Assembly (NCBI GenBank): GCA_900635495.1
Contig: LR134136.1
Coordinates: forward strand, 3,658,001-3,722,000
Length of the DNA: 64,000 bases
DNA from: Atlantibacter hermannii
GTDB taxonomy: Bacteria > Pseudomonadota > Gammaproteobacteria > Enterobacterales > Enterobacteriaceae
Direction: 5' to 3'
A model generated the notes under the pieces. The model was given only the letters and a program-made list of their open reading frames with translations. It made no database searches and was not told the origin of the DNA. This document shows positions 55,874 to 64,000 of the stretch, piece after piece. Position numbers and translations under genes: made by a program. Position 1 is the first letter of the stretch. Each line of letters opens with the position of its first letter.

Positions 55874-56647
55874 TTATTGCGCTGTTTGCGCGGGTGCTGT
55901 CGTCGCAGGTTGCGACGGCGCCGCGGTCTGCCCCTGACCGGGCTCGAGCTCAAACACGACGTCAACCTGATCATCAAACTGGATGGTCGGCTGTTCATAG
56001 GTTTCCTGTGCAGACACCGCAGGTGCCGCCGCTTCCGCTTTCATCATACGAACCATCGGGCTCGGCTGATAATTGGAAACGTGATAACGCACGCTGTAAA
56101 CCGGACCCAGTTTGCCCTTAAAGCCTTCCGCCAGCTGCTGAGCCTGATGCGTGGCGTCATCAATCGCCGCTTTGCGGGCTTTGTCCTTATACTGCTCCGG
56201 ATTAGCCACCCCTAACGAGACCGCGCGAATTTCATTCAGCCCCGCTTTTAAGGCGCCATCGAGCAGGTTATTCAGCTTATCAAGCTGGCGTACGGTCACT
56301 TCGACCGTGCGGATAGCCCGATAACCTTTCAGAATGCTTTTGCCGTTCTGGTAGTCATAATCCGGCTGGGTGCGCAAATTCGCCGAGTTAATGTCTTTCT
56401 TCTCTACCCCATTTTCCTGGAGAAAAGAGAGGTATTGCGCAACGCGATCGTCAGCCTGTTTTTTCGCTGCTGCAGCGTCTTTAGCTGAAACATTCACTTC
56501 GATAGCGAGTGTTGCGATATCAGGTGCCGCATCGACGCTTGCCGTCCCTGAAGTCACAATATGCGGGCCGTTCGGCAGTTCATTCGCCTGCACTGCGCCT
56601 GCGCTTAAGCCAATCATTGCCGCCAGGGCCATCACTTTAAACTTCAC
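55874..56647 (-). CDS. yggE: SIMPL-domain periplasmic protein YggE
   Basis: A 257-residue exported protein (E. coli 246) of the SIMPL/DUF541 family. A signal peptide is clear (KFKVMALAAMIGLSAGAVQA, cut before NELP). The family body follows (HIVTSGTASVDAAPDIATL). E. coli YggE is linked to oxidative stress tolerance; the mechanism is unknown. GTG 56647 was chosen: GGAGG lies seven bases before it, and no ATG fits E. coli. The tail after EPGQGQ is Ala-, Pro- and Gln-rich and differs from E. coli. Confidence 0.9.
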   Translation of the reverse strand: MKFKVMALAAMIGLSAGAVQANELPNGPHIVTSGTASVDAAPDIATLAIEVNVSAKDAAAAKKQADDRVAQYLSFLQENGVEKKDINSANLRTQPDYDYQNGKSILKGYRAIRTVEVTVRQLDKLNNLLDGALKAGLNEIRAVSLGVANPEQYKDKARKAAIDDATHQAQQLAEGFKGKLGPVYSVRYHVSNYQPSPMVRMMKAEAAAPAVSAQETYEQPTIQFDDQVDVVFELEPGQGQTAAPSQPATTAPAQTAQ

Positions 56648-56747
56648 TGTTATTCCTCCGTGTATGTTCCAGACCAAACGTCCGGGATATGCCCAGACGC
56701 CACATGCTAGCTTAGTCGGTGGCAAGCGAATGTCTATAAGAGAAAGA

Positions 56748-57383
56748 TTAGTTCATCAGGGCAATGAGATGGGCTACGCCCTCTCTGGCCAGCTGGAAAG
56801 CGATAATCCACATCACCAGCCCCACCACGCCATTAATGATGCGTTGCGCTTTGACCGTACGCAGCCGTGGCGCAAGCCAGGCGGCCAGTAAAGCAAGCCC
56901 AAAAAACCACAGGAACGACGCGCTGACGGTGCCGAGCGCAAATGCCCGTTTTGGCCCTTCAGCCAGTTGGCTGCCTAAGCTGCCCAGCACCACGAAGGTA
57001 TCCAGATAGACATGCGGGTTTAACCATGTGACAGCCAGCAGCGTACCAATAATACGTAACCGTCCCTGGCGCATGACCTCTGCGTTAGCCAGTTCGATAT
57101 TCTGGCTCAGCGCCGTGCGAAACGCGCCCCAGCCATACCACAGCAAAAAGCCGACCCCACCCCAGGTGACCAGCGCCAGTAACCACGGGGACTGCATCAG
57201 AATCGCACTTCCGCCAAAGATACCGGCGCAAATCAGCGCCAAATCACTCACGGCGCACAACAGCGCAATCATCAGATGGTACTGGCGACGGATCCCCTGA
57301 TTCATCACAAAGGCATTTTGTGGACCTAATGGCAGGATCATCGCCGCACCGAGAGCAAGCCCTTGAAAGTAGTAACTTATCAC
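56748..57383 (-). CDS. argO: Arginine exporter ArgO
   Basis: An intact 211-residue LysE/ArgO transporter, equal in length to E. coli, with about six membrane segments. The family motif is near the N-terminus (GAAMILPLGPQNAFVMNQG). It exports arginine and canavanine and is activated by ArgP, whose gene is close by. GTG 57383 (ISYYFQGLALG follows) is the start, as in E. coli. Confidence 0.93.
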   Translation of the reverse strand: MISYYFQGLALGAAMILPLGPQNAFVMNQGIRRQYHLMIALLCAVSDLALICAGIFGGSAILMQSPWLLALVTWGGVGFLLWYGWGAFRTALSQNIELANAEVMRQGRLRIIGTLLAVTWLNPHVYLDTFVVLGSLGSQLAEGPKRAFALGTVSASFLWFFGLALLAAWLAPRLRTVKAQRIINGVVGLVMWIIAFQLAREGVAHLIALMN

Positions 57384-57493
57384 GCTGTTTTCCTGAAATG
57401 TTTAACACTGGAAAACAGTGTAATGCGTGATAGTCATTAGCTCTAACGCATAATTTTAATCGCTAATAAGTAACGCTAATAAACACGCCCATG

Positions 57494-57517
57494 AAAAAGC
57501 CAGCATGAAGCTGGCTT
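57494..57517 (-). terminator. Terminator after mscS
   Basis: On the minus strand AAGCCAGC, TTCAT, GCTGGCTT then TTT. Stem arms 57497-57504 and 57510-57517. It lies just past the mscS stop. Confidence 0.65.
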
Positions 57518-57524
57518 CGGAAGA

Positions 57525-58487
57525 TCAGGCGTCGGAGGATTTATCCAGCGAGGGGGCTTTTATATCCTGCGCCGTGGTGTCGGTAATGATAGCGGGCTGT
57601 TCAGGCTGCGTTTTTTCAGCTTTCACGGGCACTGGTGTGGACTGAAACGACTGCTTCACATTCACATCCATCTGCGGATACGGAATGCTAATGCCTTCGG
57701 CATCCAGCGCTTTCTTCGCCCGTTCAAGCACATCCCAGTAAACTTCCTGCAAATCGCTGCTTTTGCTCCAGGCGCGGATCACAAAGTTAATGGAAGACGC
57801 GCCCAGCTCGTTCATACGCACCGTTCTTTCGCGATCCGGCAGAATACGCTCATCAGACATCACGATGTCGGTCAGGATCTGGCGCACGCGATCGACATCG
57901 GCGTCATATGAAACGCCAATGATCAGTTCATTACGGCGCACCGGCTGGCGGGAAAAGTTGATAATGTTACCCGCAATAATTTTACCATTCGGCACTACAA
58001 CATACTTACCGTCTGCGGTAATCAGCGTGGTAGAGAAAATTTGTACATGTTGTACTGAACCCGCAATGCCGCCAAGATCGACATATTCTCCGGTTCGGAA
58101 CGGGCGGAACGTGACCAGCAGTACGCCTGCTGCCAGGTTCGATAACGATCCCTGCAATGCCAGCCCCACGGCCAACCCCGCTGCGCCGAGGACCGCAATC
58201 ACCGACGCGGTTTGCACACCTACCCGTCCGAGCGCGGCAATCAGTGTAAACGCGATGACGCCGTAGCGAACCAGCGCAGACAGGAAGTCCGCGACGGTAC
58301 TGTCAATATGACGCGCCAGCATCAGTTTATTCACGGTATTAGAAATAATGCGCGCCACAATCATGCCGACAATAATGATGGCAATCGCCGCCACGATATT
58401 CACTGCGTAACTCAACAACAGTGCCTGGTTGGTCACCAGCCAGTTACCTGCACCGTTGATGCTGTCGACAACATTGATGTCTTCCAT
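57525..58487 (-). CDS. mscS: Small-conductance mechanosensitive channel MscS with long C-terminal tail
   Basis: A 320-residue channel against 286 in E. coli. The pore helix is intact (VGLALQGSLSNLAAGVLLV), as is the beta domain (FRPFRTGEYVDLGGIAG). It opens on membrane tension to release solutes. After the usual end (PQMDVNVKQ) there is an extra Pro-, Lys- and Gln-rich tail of about 34 residues (VPVKAEKTQPEQPAII and DIKAPSLDKSSDA). Codon use looks normal, so this is a lineage extension rather than read-through. Confidence 0.92.
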   Translation of the reverse strand: MEDINVVDSINGAGNWLVTNQALLLSYAVNIVAAIAIIIVGMIVARIISNTVNKLMLARHIDSTVADFLSALVRYGVIAFTLIAALGRVGVQTASVIAVLGAAGLAVGLALQGSLSNLAAGVLLVTFRPFRTGEYVDLGGIAGSVQHVQIFSTTLITADGKYVVVPNGKIIAGNIINFSRQPVRRNELIIGVSYDADVDRVRQILTDIVMSDERILPDRERTVRMNELGASSINFVIRAWSKSSDLQEVYWDVLERAKKALDAEGISIPYPQMDVNVKQSFQSTPVPVKAEKTQPEQPAIITDTTAQDIKAPSLDKSSDA

Positions 58488-58630
58488 TTACTGTTCCTTA
58501 TGCGTAATCAAATTTTGCCCGTCATCGCCGTCTGGCTTCGAATCGCAGGTCTGTAAAGGGTAAGCAAAAACAGGAAACTCTGCCAAGTTGGTCACACGAA
58601 TCGCCGGCGATTAAGAATGTTCGGCGCCAT

Positions 58631-58661
58631 AAAACAAAAAACCCGCACGAGGCGGGTTTTT
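58631..58661 (-). terminator. Terminator after fbaA
   Basis: CCCGC (58642-58646), ACGAG, GCGGG (58652-58656), with A-rich sequence on the left giving a T-run on the minus strand, and five T on the right. Confidence 0.75.
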
Positions 58662-58685
58662 ATTAACAAGCGTTAAAGCCACAAA

Positions 58686-59761
58686 TTACAGAACGTCTAC
58701 CGCGTTCAGTTCTTTGAAAGCCTGCTCCAGACGGGTGATCATGGAAGTCTGTGCAGCACGCAGCCATACGCGCGGATCGTAGTATTTCTTGTTCGGCTGG
58801 TCTTCGCCTTTCGGGTTGCCCAACTGACCTTGCAGATACGCTTCGTTAGTTTTGTAGTAGTTCAGAATACCTTCCCAGGTTGCCCATTGGGTATCGGTAT
58901 CGATATTCATTTTGATTACGCCGTAGCTGACGGAATCTTTGATTTCCTGAGCGGAAGAACCGGAACCGCCGTGGAACACGAAGTTCAGGCTGTTGTGCGG
59001 CAGGTTGTGTTTTTTGGACACATATTCCTGAGAATCGCGCAGGATAGTCGGGGTCAGTTTCACGTTGCCCGGCTTGTAAACGCCGTGGACGTTACCAAAA
59101 GAAGCAGCGATGGTGAAACGCGGGCTGATAGCGTTCAGTTTGGTGTACGCGTAGTCCACGTCTTCCGGCTGGGTGTACAGTGCGGAAGCGTCCATGTGGC
59201 TGTTGTCCACACCATCTTCTTCACCGCCGGTGCAACCCAGTTCGATTTCCAGCGTCATGCCGATTTTGGACATGCGCTCCAGGTATTTAGAGCAGATCTC
59301 GATGTTCTCTTCCAGAGACTCTTCAGACAGGTCGATCATGTGAGAAGAGAACAGCGGTTTACCGGTTGCCGCGAAGTGTTTTTCACCCGCGTCCAGCAGA
59401 CCGTCGATCCACGGCAGCAGTTTCTTCGCGCAGTGGTCAGTATGCAGAATTACCGGCACACCGTAGTGTTCAGCCATTTGGTGTACATGATGCGCACCGG
59501 AGATAGCGCCAAGAATAGCAGCCTGCTGCCCTTCTGCTTTCAGGCCTTTGCCTGCGATGAATGCAGCGCCGCCGTTGGAGAACTGGACAATGACCGGAGC
59601 TTTAACTTTTGCAGCCGTTTCGAGTACCGCGTTGATGGAGTCGGTGCCTACGCAGTTAACCGCCGGCAGTGCAAAATTGTTTTCTTTGCAACCTGGAAGA
59701 TTTTCTGTACGTCATCACCCGTTACTACGCCCGGTTTTACGAAATCAAAAATTTTAGACAT
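58686..59761 (-). CDS. fbaA: Class II fructose-bisphosphate aldolase FbaA (one frameshift)
   Basis: Splits fructose-1,6-bisphosphate in glycolysis. The zinc ligands are in VILHTDHCAKK, ELGCTGGEEDG, GNVHGVY and FVFHGGSGSS. ATG 59761 starts MSKIFDFVKPG. One base is missing at 59685-59687 (QVAKENNFALPAVN is expected), after which the frame runs to the stop. Correction gives 358 aa (E. coli 359). The gene is essential in E. coli, so the break is almost surely a sequence error. Order epd-pgk-fbaA. Confidence 0.93.
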
Positions 59762-59848
59762 GTTTAGGTTGTCCTGTATCGTCGACTATCTTTTACCCGC
59801 TGTTTTCATGCCGTGGCAATCCATGGGGTAGAAAAGTTATTTGAAAAT

Positions 59849-59868
59849 CAGGCGGGTTTCCCCGCCTG
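59849..59868 (-). other. Hairpin between pgk and fbaA
   Basis: CAGGCGGG (59849-59856), TTTC, CCCGCCTG (59861-59868). On the minus strand only four T follow after an A. It may partly terminate or stabilise pgk mRNA. Confidence 0.5.
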
Positions 59869-59876
59869 TTCAACGC

Positions 59877-61040
59877 TTACTTCTTAGCACGCTCTTCGAG
59901 CATAGCTACGGCAGGAAGCACTTTACCTTCAACGAATTCAAGGAATGCGCCGCCGCCAGTAGAGATGTAGGAAATTTTATCGGAGATACCGAACAGATCG
60001 ATAGCCGCCAGCGTATCGCCGCCGCCCGCGATGGAGAACGCTTCGCTGTCTGCGATAGCGTTAGCCACGATTTCGGTACCTTTACGGAAGTTAGGGAATT
60101 CAAACACGCCAACCGGGCCATTCCACAGGATGGTTTTCGCGTTTTTCAGGATGTCAGCCAGTTTCTGCGCAGACACATCGCCGATATCCAGAATCTGCTC
60201 GCCGTCTTTGACGTCGTTAACAGATTTCAGGGTCGCTTCAGCCGTTTCAGAGAACTCAGTCGCTACGCGAACATCGGTCGGAACCGGAATGTCGCAGGTG
60301 CCCAGCAGACGTTTGGCTTCATCAACCAGATCCGCTTCATACAGGGATTTACCCACATTATGGCCCTGTGCGGCCACGAAAGTGTTGGCAATGCCGCCAC
60401 CGACGATCAGCTGATCGGCGATTTTAGACAGAGAATCCAGAACAGTCAGTTTGGTGGAAACTTTAGAACCGCCAACGATAGCGACCATCGGGCGAGCCGG
60501 CTCTTTCAGCGCTTTACCCAGCGCTTCCAGCTCATCTGCCAGCAGCGGGCCTGCACAAGCGATTTCAGCGAATTTGCCAACGCCGTGGGTAGACGCCTGC
60601 GCGCGGTGCGCGGTACCGAACGCGTCCATGACAAATACGTCGCACAGTGCGGCATATTTTTTCGCCAGGGTTTCGTCGTCTTTCTTCTCGCCTTTGTTGA
60701 AGCGAACGTTTTCCAGAACCACTAATTCGCCTTCAGCGACTTCAACACCATCGAGGTAGTCTTTCGCCAGACGAACCGGGTTAGACAGTTTGTCTTTCAG
60801 GTAGTTAACAACCGGCAACAGAGAGAATTCTTCGTTGTACTCACCTTCGGTCGGACGACCCAGGTGGGAGGTCACCATCACTTTAGCACCCTGTTTCAGG
60901 GCCAGTTCGATGGTCGGCAGCGATGCACGGATACGGGCATCAGAAGTCACTTTACCTTCTTTAACCGGCACGTTCAGATCGGCACGGATAAGTACGCGTT
61001 TACCAGCCAGATCCAGATCGGTCATCTTAATTACAGACAT
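59877..61040 (-). CDS. pgk: Phosphoglycerate kinase Pgk
   Basis: An intact 387-residue glycolytic kinase, equal to E. coli. The substrate motif is KRVLIRADLNVPV near the N-terminus, MVTSHLGRPT follows, and the nucleotide loops are MVAIVGGSKVSTKL and SIAGGGDTLAAID. ATG 61040 has AGAGGATTCACC upstream. epd is 49 bases upstream on the same strand. Confidence 0.96.
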   Translation of the reverse strand: MSVIKMTDLDLAGKRVLIRADLNVPVKEGKVTSDARIRASLPTIELALKQGAKVMVTSHLGRPTEGEYNEEFSLLPVVNYLKDKLSNPVRLAKDYLDGVEVAEGELVVLENVRFNKGEKKDDETLAKKYAALCDVFVMDAFGTAHRAQASTHGVGKFAEIACAGPLLADELEALGKALKEPARPMVAIVGGSKVSTKLTVLDSLSKIADQLIVGGGIANTFVAAQGHNVGKSLYEADLVDEAKRLLGTCDIPVPTDVRVATEFSETAEATLKSVNDVKDGEQILDIGDVSAQKLADILKNAKTILWNGPVGVFEFPNFRKGTEIVANAIADSEAFSIAGGGDTLAAIDLFGISDKISYISTGGGAFLEFVEGKVLPAVAMLEERAKK

Positions 61041-61089
61041 GGTGAATCCTCTCGTTGATTCATAAAGTTTTGCAGGCGCAAATTACGCC

Positions 61090-62109
61090 TTACCGGAAAC
61101 CTTGAGCGGCCATTGCTAACGTGGTGTCGAGCATACGGTTAGCAAAGCCCCATTCATTATCACACCAGACCAGAGTCTTGATCAGGTGCGAACCGCTAAC
61201 CCGCGTTTGAGTGCCATCAATAATGGCGCTGTGCGGATCGTGGTTAAAATCGCTTGAGACCAACGGTAGTTCCGTATAGTCAACTATACCACGAAATGTC
61301 TCTCGCGCTGCTTTTTGCAGCAACCCGTTGACTTCACACGCTTTTACCGGCCTGTTTACCGTCACGCTTAAATCAATCGCAGTGACGTTAATGGTCGGCA
61401 CACGTACCGCAATTGCCTCGAAACGGTCATTAAATTTGGGGAAAATACGCGTAATCCCCGCCGCCAGACGCGTATCGACAGGAATTATCGACTGGCTGGC
61501 TGCCCGCGTACGACGCAAATCCGTATGCCAGGAATCGATAACTTGCTGATCGTTCATGGCCGAGTGGATCGTCGTCACGGTTCCGGAGTCAATGTCAAAG
61601 GCTTCATCGAGCAGCTTGATCACCGGAATAATACAGTTGGTGGTGCAGGAGGCGTTTGAAACGATGCGATGTTCCGCAAGGAGCGCCTCATGATTGACGC
61701 CATACACCACGGTCGCATCTAAATCATTGCCGCCGGGGTGGGAGAAGAGCACTTTTTTCGCCCCTGCCGCCAGATGGGCTTCGCCATCAGCGCGCGATCC
61801 GTAAACCCCGGTGCAGTCCAGCACCACATCAACGCCCAGCTCTCGCCAGGGCAAGTCCTGAATCTCATGATGATGCAGGAGCCGAACCCCATCATCGCCA
61901 ATCCAGAGCTGTTCACATTCCTGGCGGACATCCCAGGCAAAGCGTCCATGCGTGGTGTCATACTTCAATAAGTGCGCCATGCCTTGTGCATCCGCAAGCT
62001 CATTTATCGCCACCAGCGTGATTTCCGCACGCCGCCCGGACTCGTATAACGCGCGAACCACGTTGCGCCCGATACGACCGAATCCGTTTACCGCAATGCG
62101 TAATGTCAT
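61090..62109 (-). CDS. epd: Erythrose-4-phosphate dehydrogenase Epd
   Basis: An intact 339-residue GAPDH-family enzyme, equal to E. coli. The NAD loop is IAVNGFGRIGRNVVRAL, the catalytic cysteine is in SNASCTTNCIIP, and WCDNEWGFANRMLDT is near the C-terminus. It makes 4-phosphoerythronate for pyridoxal phosphate synthesis. Cra and CRP sites lie upstream. Confidence 0.96.
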   Translation of the reverse strand: MTLRIAVNGFGRIGRNVVRALYESGRRAEITLVAINELADAQGMAHLLKYDTTHGRFAWDVRQECEQLWIGDDGVRLLHHHEIQDLPWRELGVDVVLDCTGVYGSRADGEAHLAAGAKKVLFSHPGGNDLDATVVYGVNHEALLAEHRIVSNASCTTNCIIPVIKLLDEAFDIDSGTVTTIHSAMNDQQVIDSWHTDLRRTRAASQSIIPVDTRLAAGITRIFPKFNDRFEAIAVRVPTINVTAIDLSVTVNRPVKACEVNGLLQKAARETFRGIVDYTELPLVSSDFNHDPHSAIIDGTQTRVSGSHLIKTLVWCDNEWGFANRMLDTTLAMAAQGFR

Positions 62110-62223
62110 AGAGGCATTCCAGGTGAAATAAGTGGCTGACAGGGTAATGCAGCGACGTCACCAGGGGAATCCTTGCTAACCATAAACGCGCTTCAATCGG
62201 TTAAATGTCGAGCAAATTACTAA

Positions 62224-62237
62224 CTGAAACGCTTCAG
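62224..62237. promoter_or_regulatory. Cra (FruR) operator
   Basis: CTGAAACGCTTCAG is a near-perfect dyad matching the Cra consensus GCTGAAnCGnTTCAGC. It lies about 115 bases upstream of epd. Cra control of epd-pgk-fbaA is known in E. coli. Confidence 0.75.
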
Positions 62238-62292
62238 CTAGGATAAGCGAAACGCGGAATAAAAGATATTCCTCACCGCCGTGTAAAAACTG

Positions 62293-62314
62293 ATATCTGA
62301 TCCACATCACATTT
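62293..62314. promoter_or_regulatory. CRP site in the epd-ECF gap
   Basis: The 22 bases match the ideal CRP sequence at 18 positions; the cores are TCTGA (62296-62300) and TCACA (62307-62311). It could serve epd, as in E. coli, or the divergent ECF operon, or both. Confidence 0.7.
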
Positions 62315-62479
62315 CTATGCAAATCTGCCCGGTGAATTATTCCAAATGCAGAATTATTGATAAGGGTGGTCGAATTTGTTACTTCCTCTGAATGCCATTT
62401 TCTGATTTATATCAGCGATTCATTGGTGACGAGCCTGTATTATTTGCCGCACGTCCGAGTTTCGGAGTAACCCTAATCC

Positions 62480-62926
62480 ATGTCACAAACATCTCTTACT
62501 TTTTCACCTGTTTCCGGGGCGCGTTTCTATGCGTTACGTCTCCTTCCCGGCGACGAGGTTCTCAGCCAGCTACGCGCATTTATTCAGCATCATCAACTTC
62601 AGGCCGCCTGGATTGCCGGGTGTACCGGAAGCCTGAGCGATGTCGCGCTGCGCTATGCAGGACAGGAAGAAACCACCCTGCTCTGCGGAACCTATGAGGT
62701 GATTTCAATGAGCGGAACACTGGAGCTCACCGGTGAGCATCTGCACCTCTCCATTTCCGATCCCCATGGCGCGATGCTGGGGGGCCATATGATGCCCGGC
62801 AGCACTGTTCGCACCACGCTTGAAATCATTATCGGCGAGTTAACGGAACTCGCGTTCAGCCGCCAACCTTGTGCAATTTCCGGTTACGAAGAACTGGTCG
62901 TCAACACACGTTCCGAATCCCTATAA
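62480..62926 (+). CDS. PPC/DUF296-domain protein at the head of the ECF operon
   Basis: A 148-residue PPC (DUF296) protein. The family core is visible: RFYALRLLPGDEVLSQL, AAWIAGCTGSLSDVALR and the metal-binding-like HLHLSISDPHGAMLGGHMMPG with several histidines. Members are trimeric and often of unknown function; in plants they sit beside AT-hooks, which are absent here. It is followed 14 bases later by an ECF transporter S component, so a role tied to the imported compound is likely. That link is inference. ATG 62480 (MSQTSLTFSPVSG) follows GGAGTAA. Confidence 0.85.
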   Translation: MSQTSLTFSPVSGARFYALRLLPGDEVLSQLRAFIQHHQLQAAWIAGCTGSLSDVALRYAGQEETTLLCGTYEVISMSGTLELTGEHLHLSISDPHGAMLGGHMMPGSTVRTTLEIIIGELTELAFSRQPCAISGYEELVVNTRSESL

Positions 62927-62940
62927 ATAGAGGTCAATTT

Positions 62941-63519
62941 ATGGCTCAGCGCCAATTTTCAAGTCAATCTCTGGCACTCATCGTTATCGCCGTCGCCATT
63001 AACATGATCGGTGGGCAACTTATCAGCATGCTCAAGCTGCCTGTCTTTCTCGATTCCATCGGTACGTTAATTAGCGCCGTACTGCTTGGTCCGCTGATTG
63101 GCATGTTAACCGGGCTTATTACCAATTTAATCTGGGGATTACTGACCGATCCCATCGCTGCCGCCTTTGCGCCTGTGGCGATGGTCATCGGTCTGGTGGC
63201 CGGATGGCTGGCGAAAGCTGGCTGGTTCCGTACACTGCCGAAGGTCATCCTCAGCGGCGTCGTCATTACCCTTGCGGTAACCGTTGTGGCGGTGCCTATC
63301 CGTACTGCGCTGTTTGCAGGTGTGACCGGCAGCGGCGCGGATTTGCTGGTCGCCTGGATGCACTCTATGGGCCAGAACCTGGTCGAATCAGTGGCCTTGA
63401 CGGTATTGGGCGCCAACCTGGTCGATAAAATCCTGACGGCGGTAATTGTCTGGATCCTGCTGCGTCAGCTTCCTCAACGTACGGCTCGCCATTTCCCGGC
63501 GATGTCGGCTGTACGGTAA
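62941..63519 (+). CDS. ECF transporter S component (substrate-binding membrane subunit)
   Basis: A 192-residue membrane protein with about six hydrophobic helices (IAVAINMIGGQLISML, LISAVLLGPLIGMLTGLITNLIWGLL in part, VMIGLVAGWLA). The layout of a conserved LDSIGTLISAVLLGP stretch is typical of ECF S components of the vitamin or metal type. The next gene has an EcfT signature, so the assignment is firm. The substrate is not readable. K-12 has no ECF system that I know of. ATG 62941 was chosen; an upstream in-frame reading overlaps the PPC gene. It abuts the next gene (TAAATG). Confidence 0.85.
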   Translation: MAQRQFSSQSLALIVIAVAINMIGGQLISMLKLPVFLDSIGTLISAVLLGPLIGMLTGLITNLIWGLLTDPIAAAFAPVAMVIGLVAGWLAKAGWFRTLPKVILSGVVITLAVTVVAVPIRTALFAGVTGSGADLLVAWMHSMGQNLVESVALTVLGANLVDKILTAVIVWILLRQLPQRTARHFPAMSAVR

Positions 63520-64000
63520 ATGCATCCATTTACCTCTTTAACGCTGTGGGCGTGGGCGGCTTGTACCACGCTCCTGCTGCCTGCCGGGGCGATCCTGGCC
63601 GTTTATAGCGCAACAACGTTCGCCTCGCTGTTAGTGTTTCGGTCGACCCGCCTGCGGGCGCGTTATGTCGCCTGGCTGATGTTTTCACTGGGCGCAGGAC
63701 TGTGGCTGGTGCACGGAGGATGGCTCACCGAATGGATCAGCGGGCATCCACGCGATCCACAACGTTGGGCCGACGCGATTACGCTGTGGCTACGGATTCT
63801 GGCGATTGTCTCCACCTCGCAACTGTGGATGGCATGGGTTCCGGCCCGCAAATTTACCCGTGCCCTGTTTGCCAGCCGCCTGCCACCTGGCATCGCCTAT
63901 GTTTTCGCCGGGCCGCTGCTGGTTGTGGAACAGCTTAAACGCCAGTTAGCAATTATTCATGAGGCGCAGCGTGCACGAGGCGTTCCGCTGGATGAAGCCT
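63520..64000 (+). CDS. ECF transporter T component (EcfT/CbiQ-like, C-terminus outside window)
   Basis: The first 160 residues of a CbiQ/EcfT membrane coupling protein; the window ends in it. The signature EAQRARGVPLD (the first Ala-Arg-Gly coupling motif that contacts the ATPase) is the last part seen, after several membrane segments (LWAWAACTTLLLPAGAIL, YVAWLMFSLGAGLWLV). ATG 63520 immediately follows the S-component stop, so translation is coupled. One or two ATPase genes are expected downstream. Confidence 0.88.
   Translation, partial: MHPFTSLTLWAWAACTTLLLPAGAILAVYSATTFASLLVFRSTRLRARYVAWLMFSLGAGLWLVHGGWLTEWISGHPRDPQRWADAITLWLRILAIVSTSQLWMAWVPARKFTRALFASRLPPGIAYVFAGPLLVVEQLKRQLAIIHEAQRARGVPLDEA

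Larger units (their letters stand above)
62110..62479. other. epd-ECF operon divergent control region
   Basis: This 370-base gap has no credible gene. It contains a Cra palindrome (62224-62237) and a near-consensus CRP site (62293-62314), and must also carry the promoter of the PPC-ECF operon. Confidence 0.6.

Overview
The window is a chromosomal stretch from a gamma-proteobacterium of the Enterobacteriaceae. Protein sequences and gene order follow the Escherichia coli ygeV-to-epd segment almost gene for gene. Two features depart from E. coli K-12: a tri-haem cytochrome c peroxidase gene between bglA and ygfF, and a PPC protein plus ECF transporter operon beyond epd. A Citrobacter-like host is my best guess; the species cannot be fixed by reading alone. 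No tRNA, rRNA, IS element, prophage, plasmid function or CRISPR array was seen.

Region 1 (1-27172) is a purine and urate catabolic island. A divergent sigma-54 activator (ygeV, cut by the window edge) faces ygeW-ygeX-ygeY-hyuA-yqeA (carbamoyltransferase-like protein, diaminopropionate ammonia-lyase, M20 amidohydrolase, hydantoinase, carbamate kinase-like). Next come the molybdo-hydroxylase helpers yqeB, yqeC and mocA, then ygfK-ssnA-ygfM-xdhD, which encode an iron-sulfur flavoprotein, an amidohydrolase and the FAD and molybdenum subunits of a hydroxylase. Three NCS2 purine permeases (xanQ, ghxQ, uacT), guanine deaminase (guaD) and an AegA/YgfT-type iron-sulfur flavoprotein complete the set. 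Sigma-54 -24/-12 promoters stand before both ygeW and ygfK and share an upstream motif.

Region 2 (27226-39551) is housekeeping: xerD-dsbC-recJ-prfB-lysS on the minus strand, then fldB, ygfX-sdhE, ygfZ, trhA, yqfB, an RpiR-type regulator and bglA. Region 3 (39749-54781) holds ccp, ygfF, the gcvTHP glycine cleavage operon with a PurR box, ubiI-ubiH-pepP-ygfB, zapA, 6S RNA (ssrS), fau, serA and rpiA. Region 4 (54950-62109) holds argP, yggE, argO, mscS and the epd-pgk-fbaA glycolytic run with Cra and CRP sites. Region 5 (62480-64000) is a PPC/DUF296 protein with S and T components of an ECF transporter, running off the window.

The sequence carries about 31 single-base indels that break otherwise well conserved genes, including essential ones (lysS, prfB, fbaA). 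Twenty-five are insertions, mostly lengthening a short homopolymer, and dsbC alone has eight. After correction every affected gene returns to a whole number of codons and close to its E. coli length, so I treat these as sequence errors, not pseudogenes. The prfB programmed +1 frameshift is separate and genuine.
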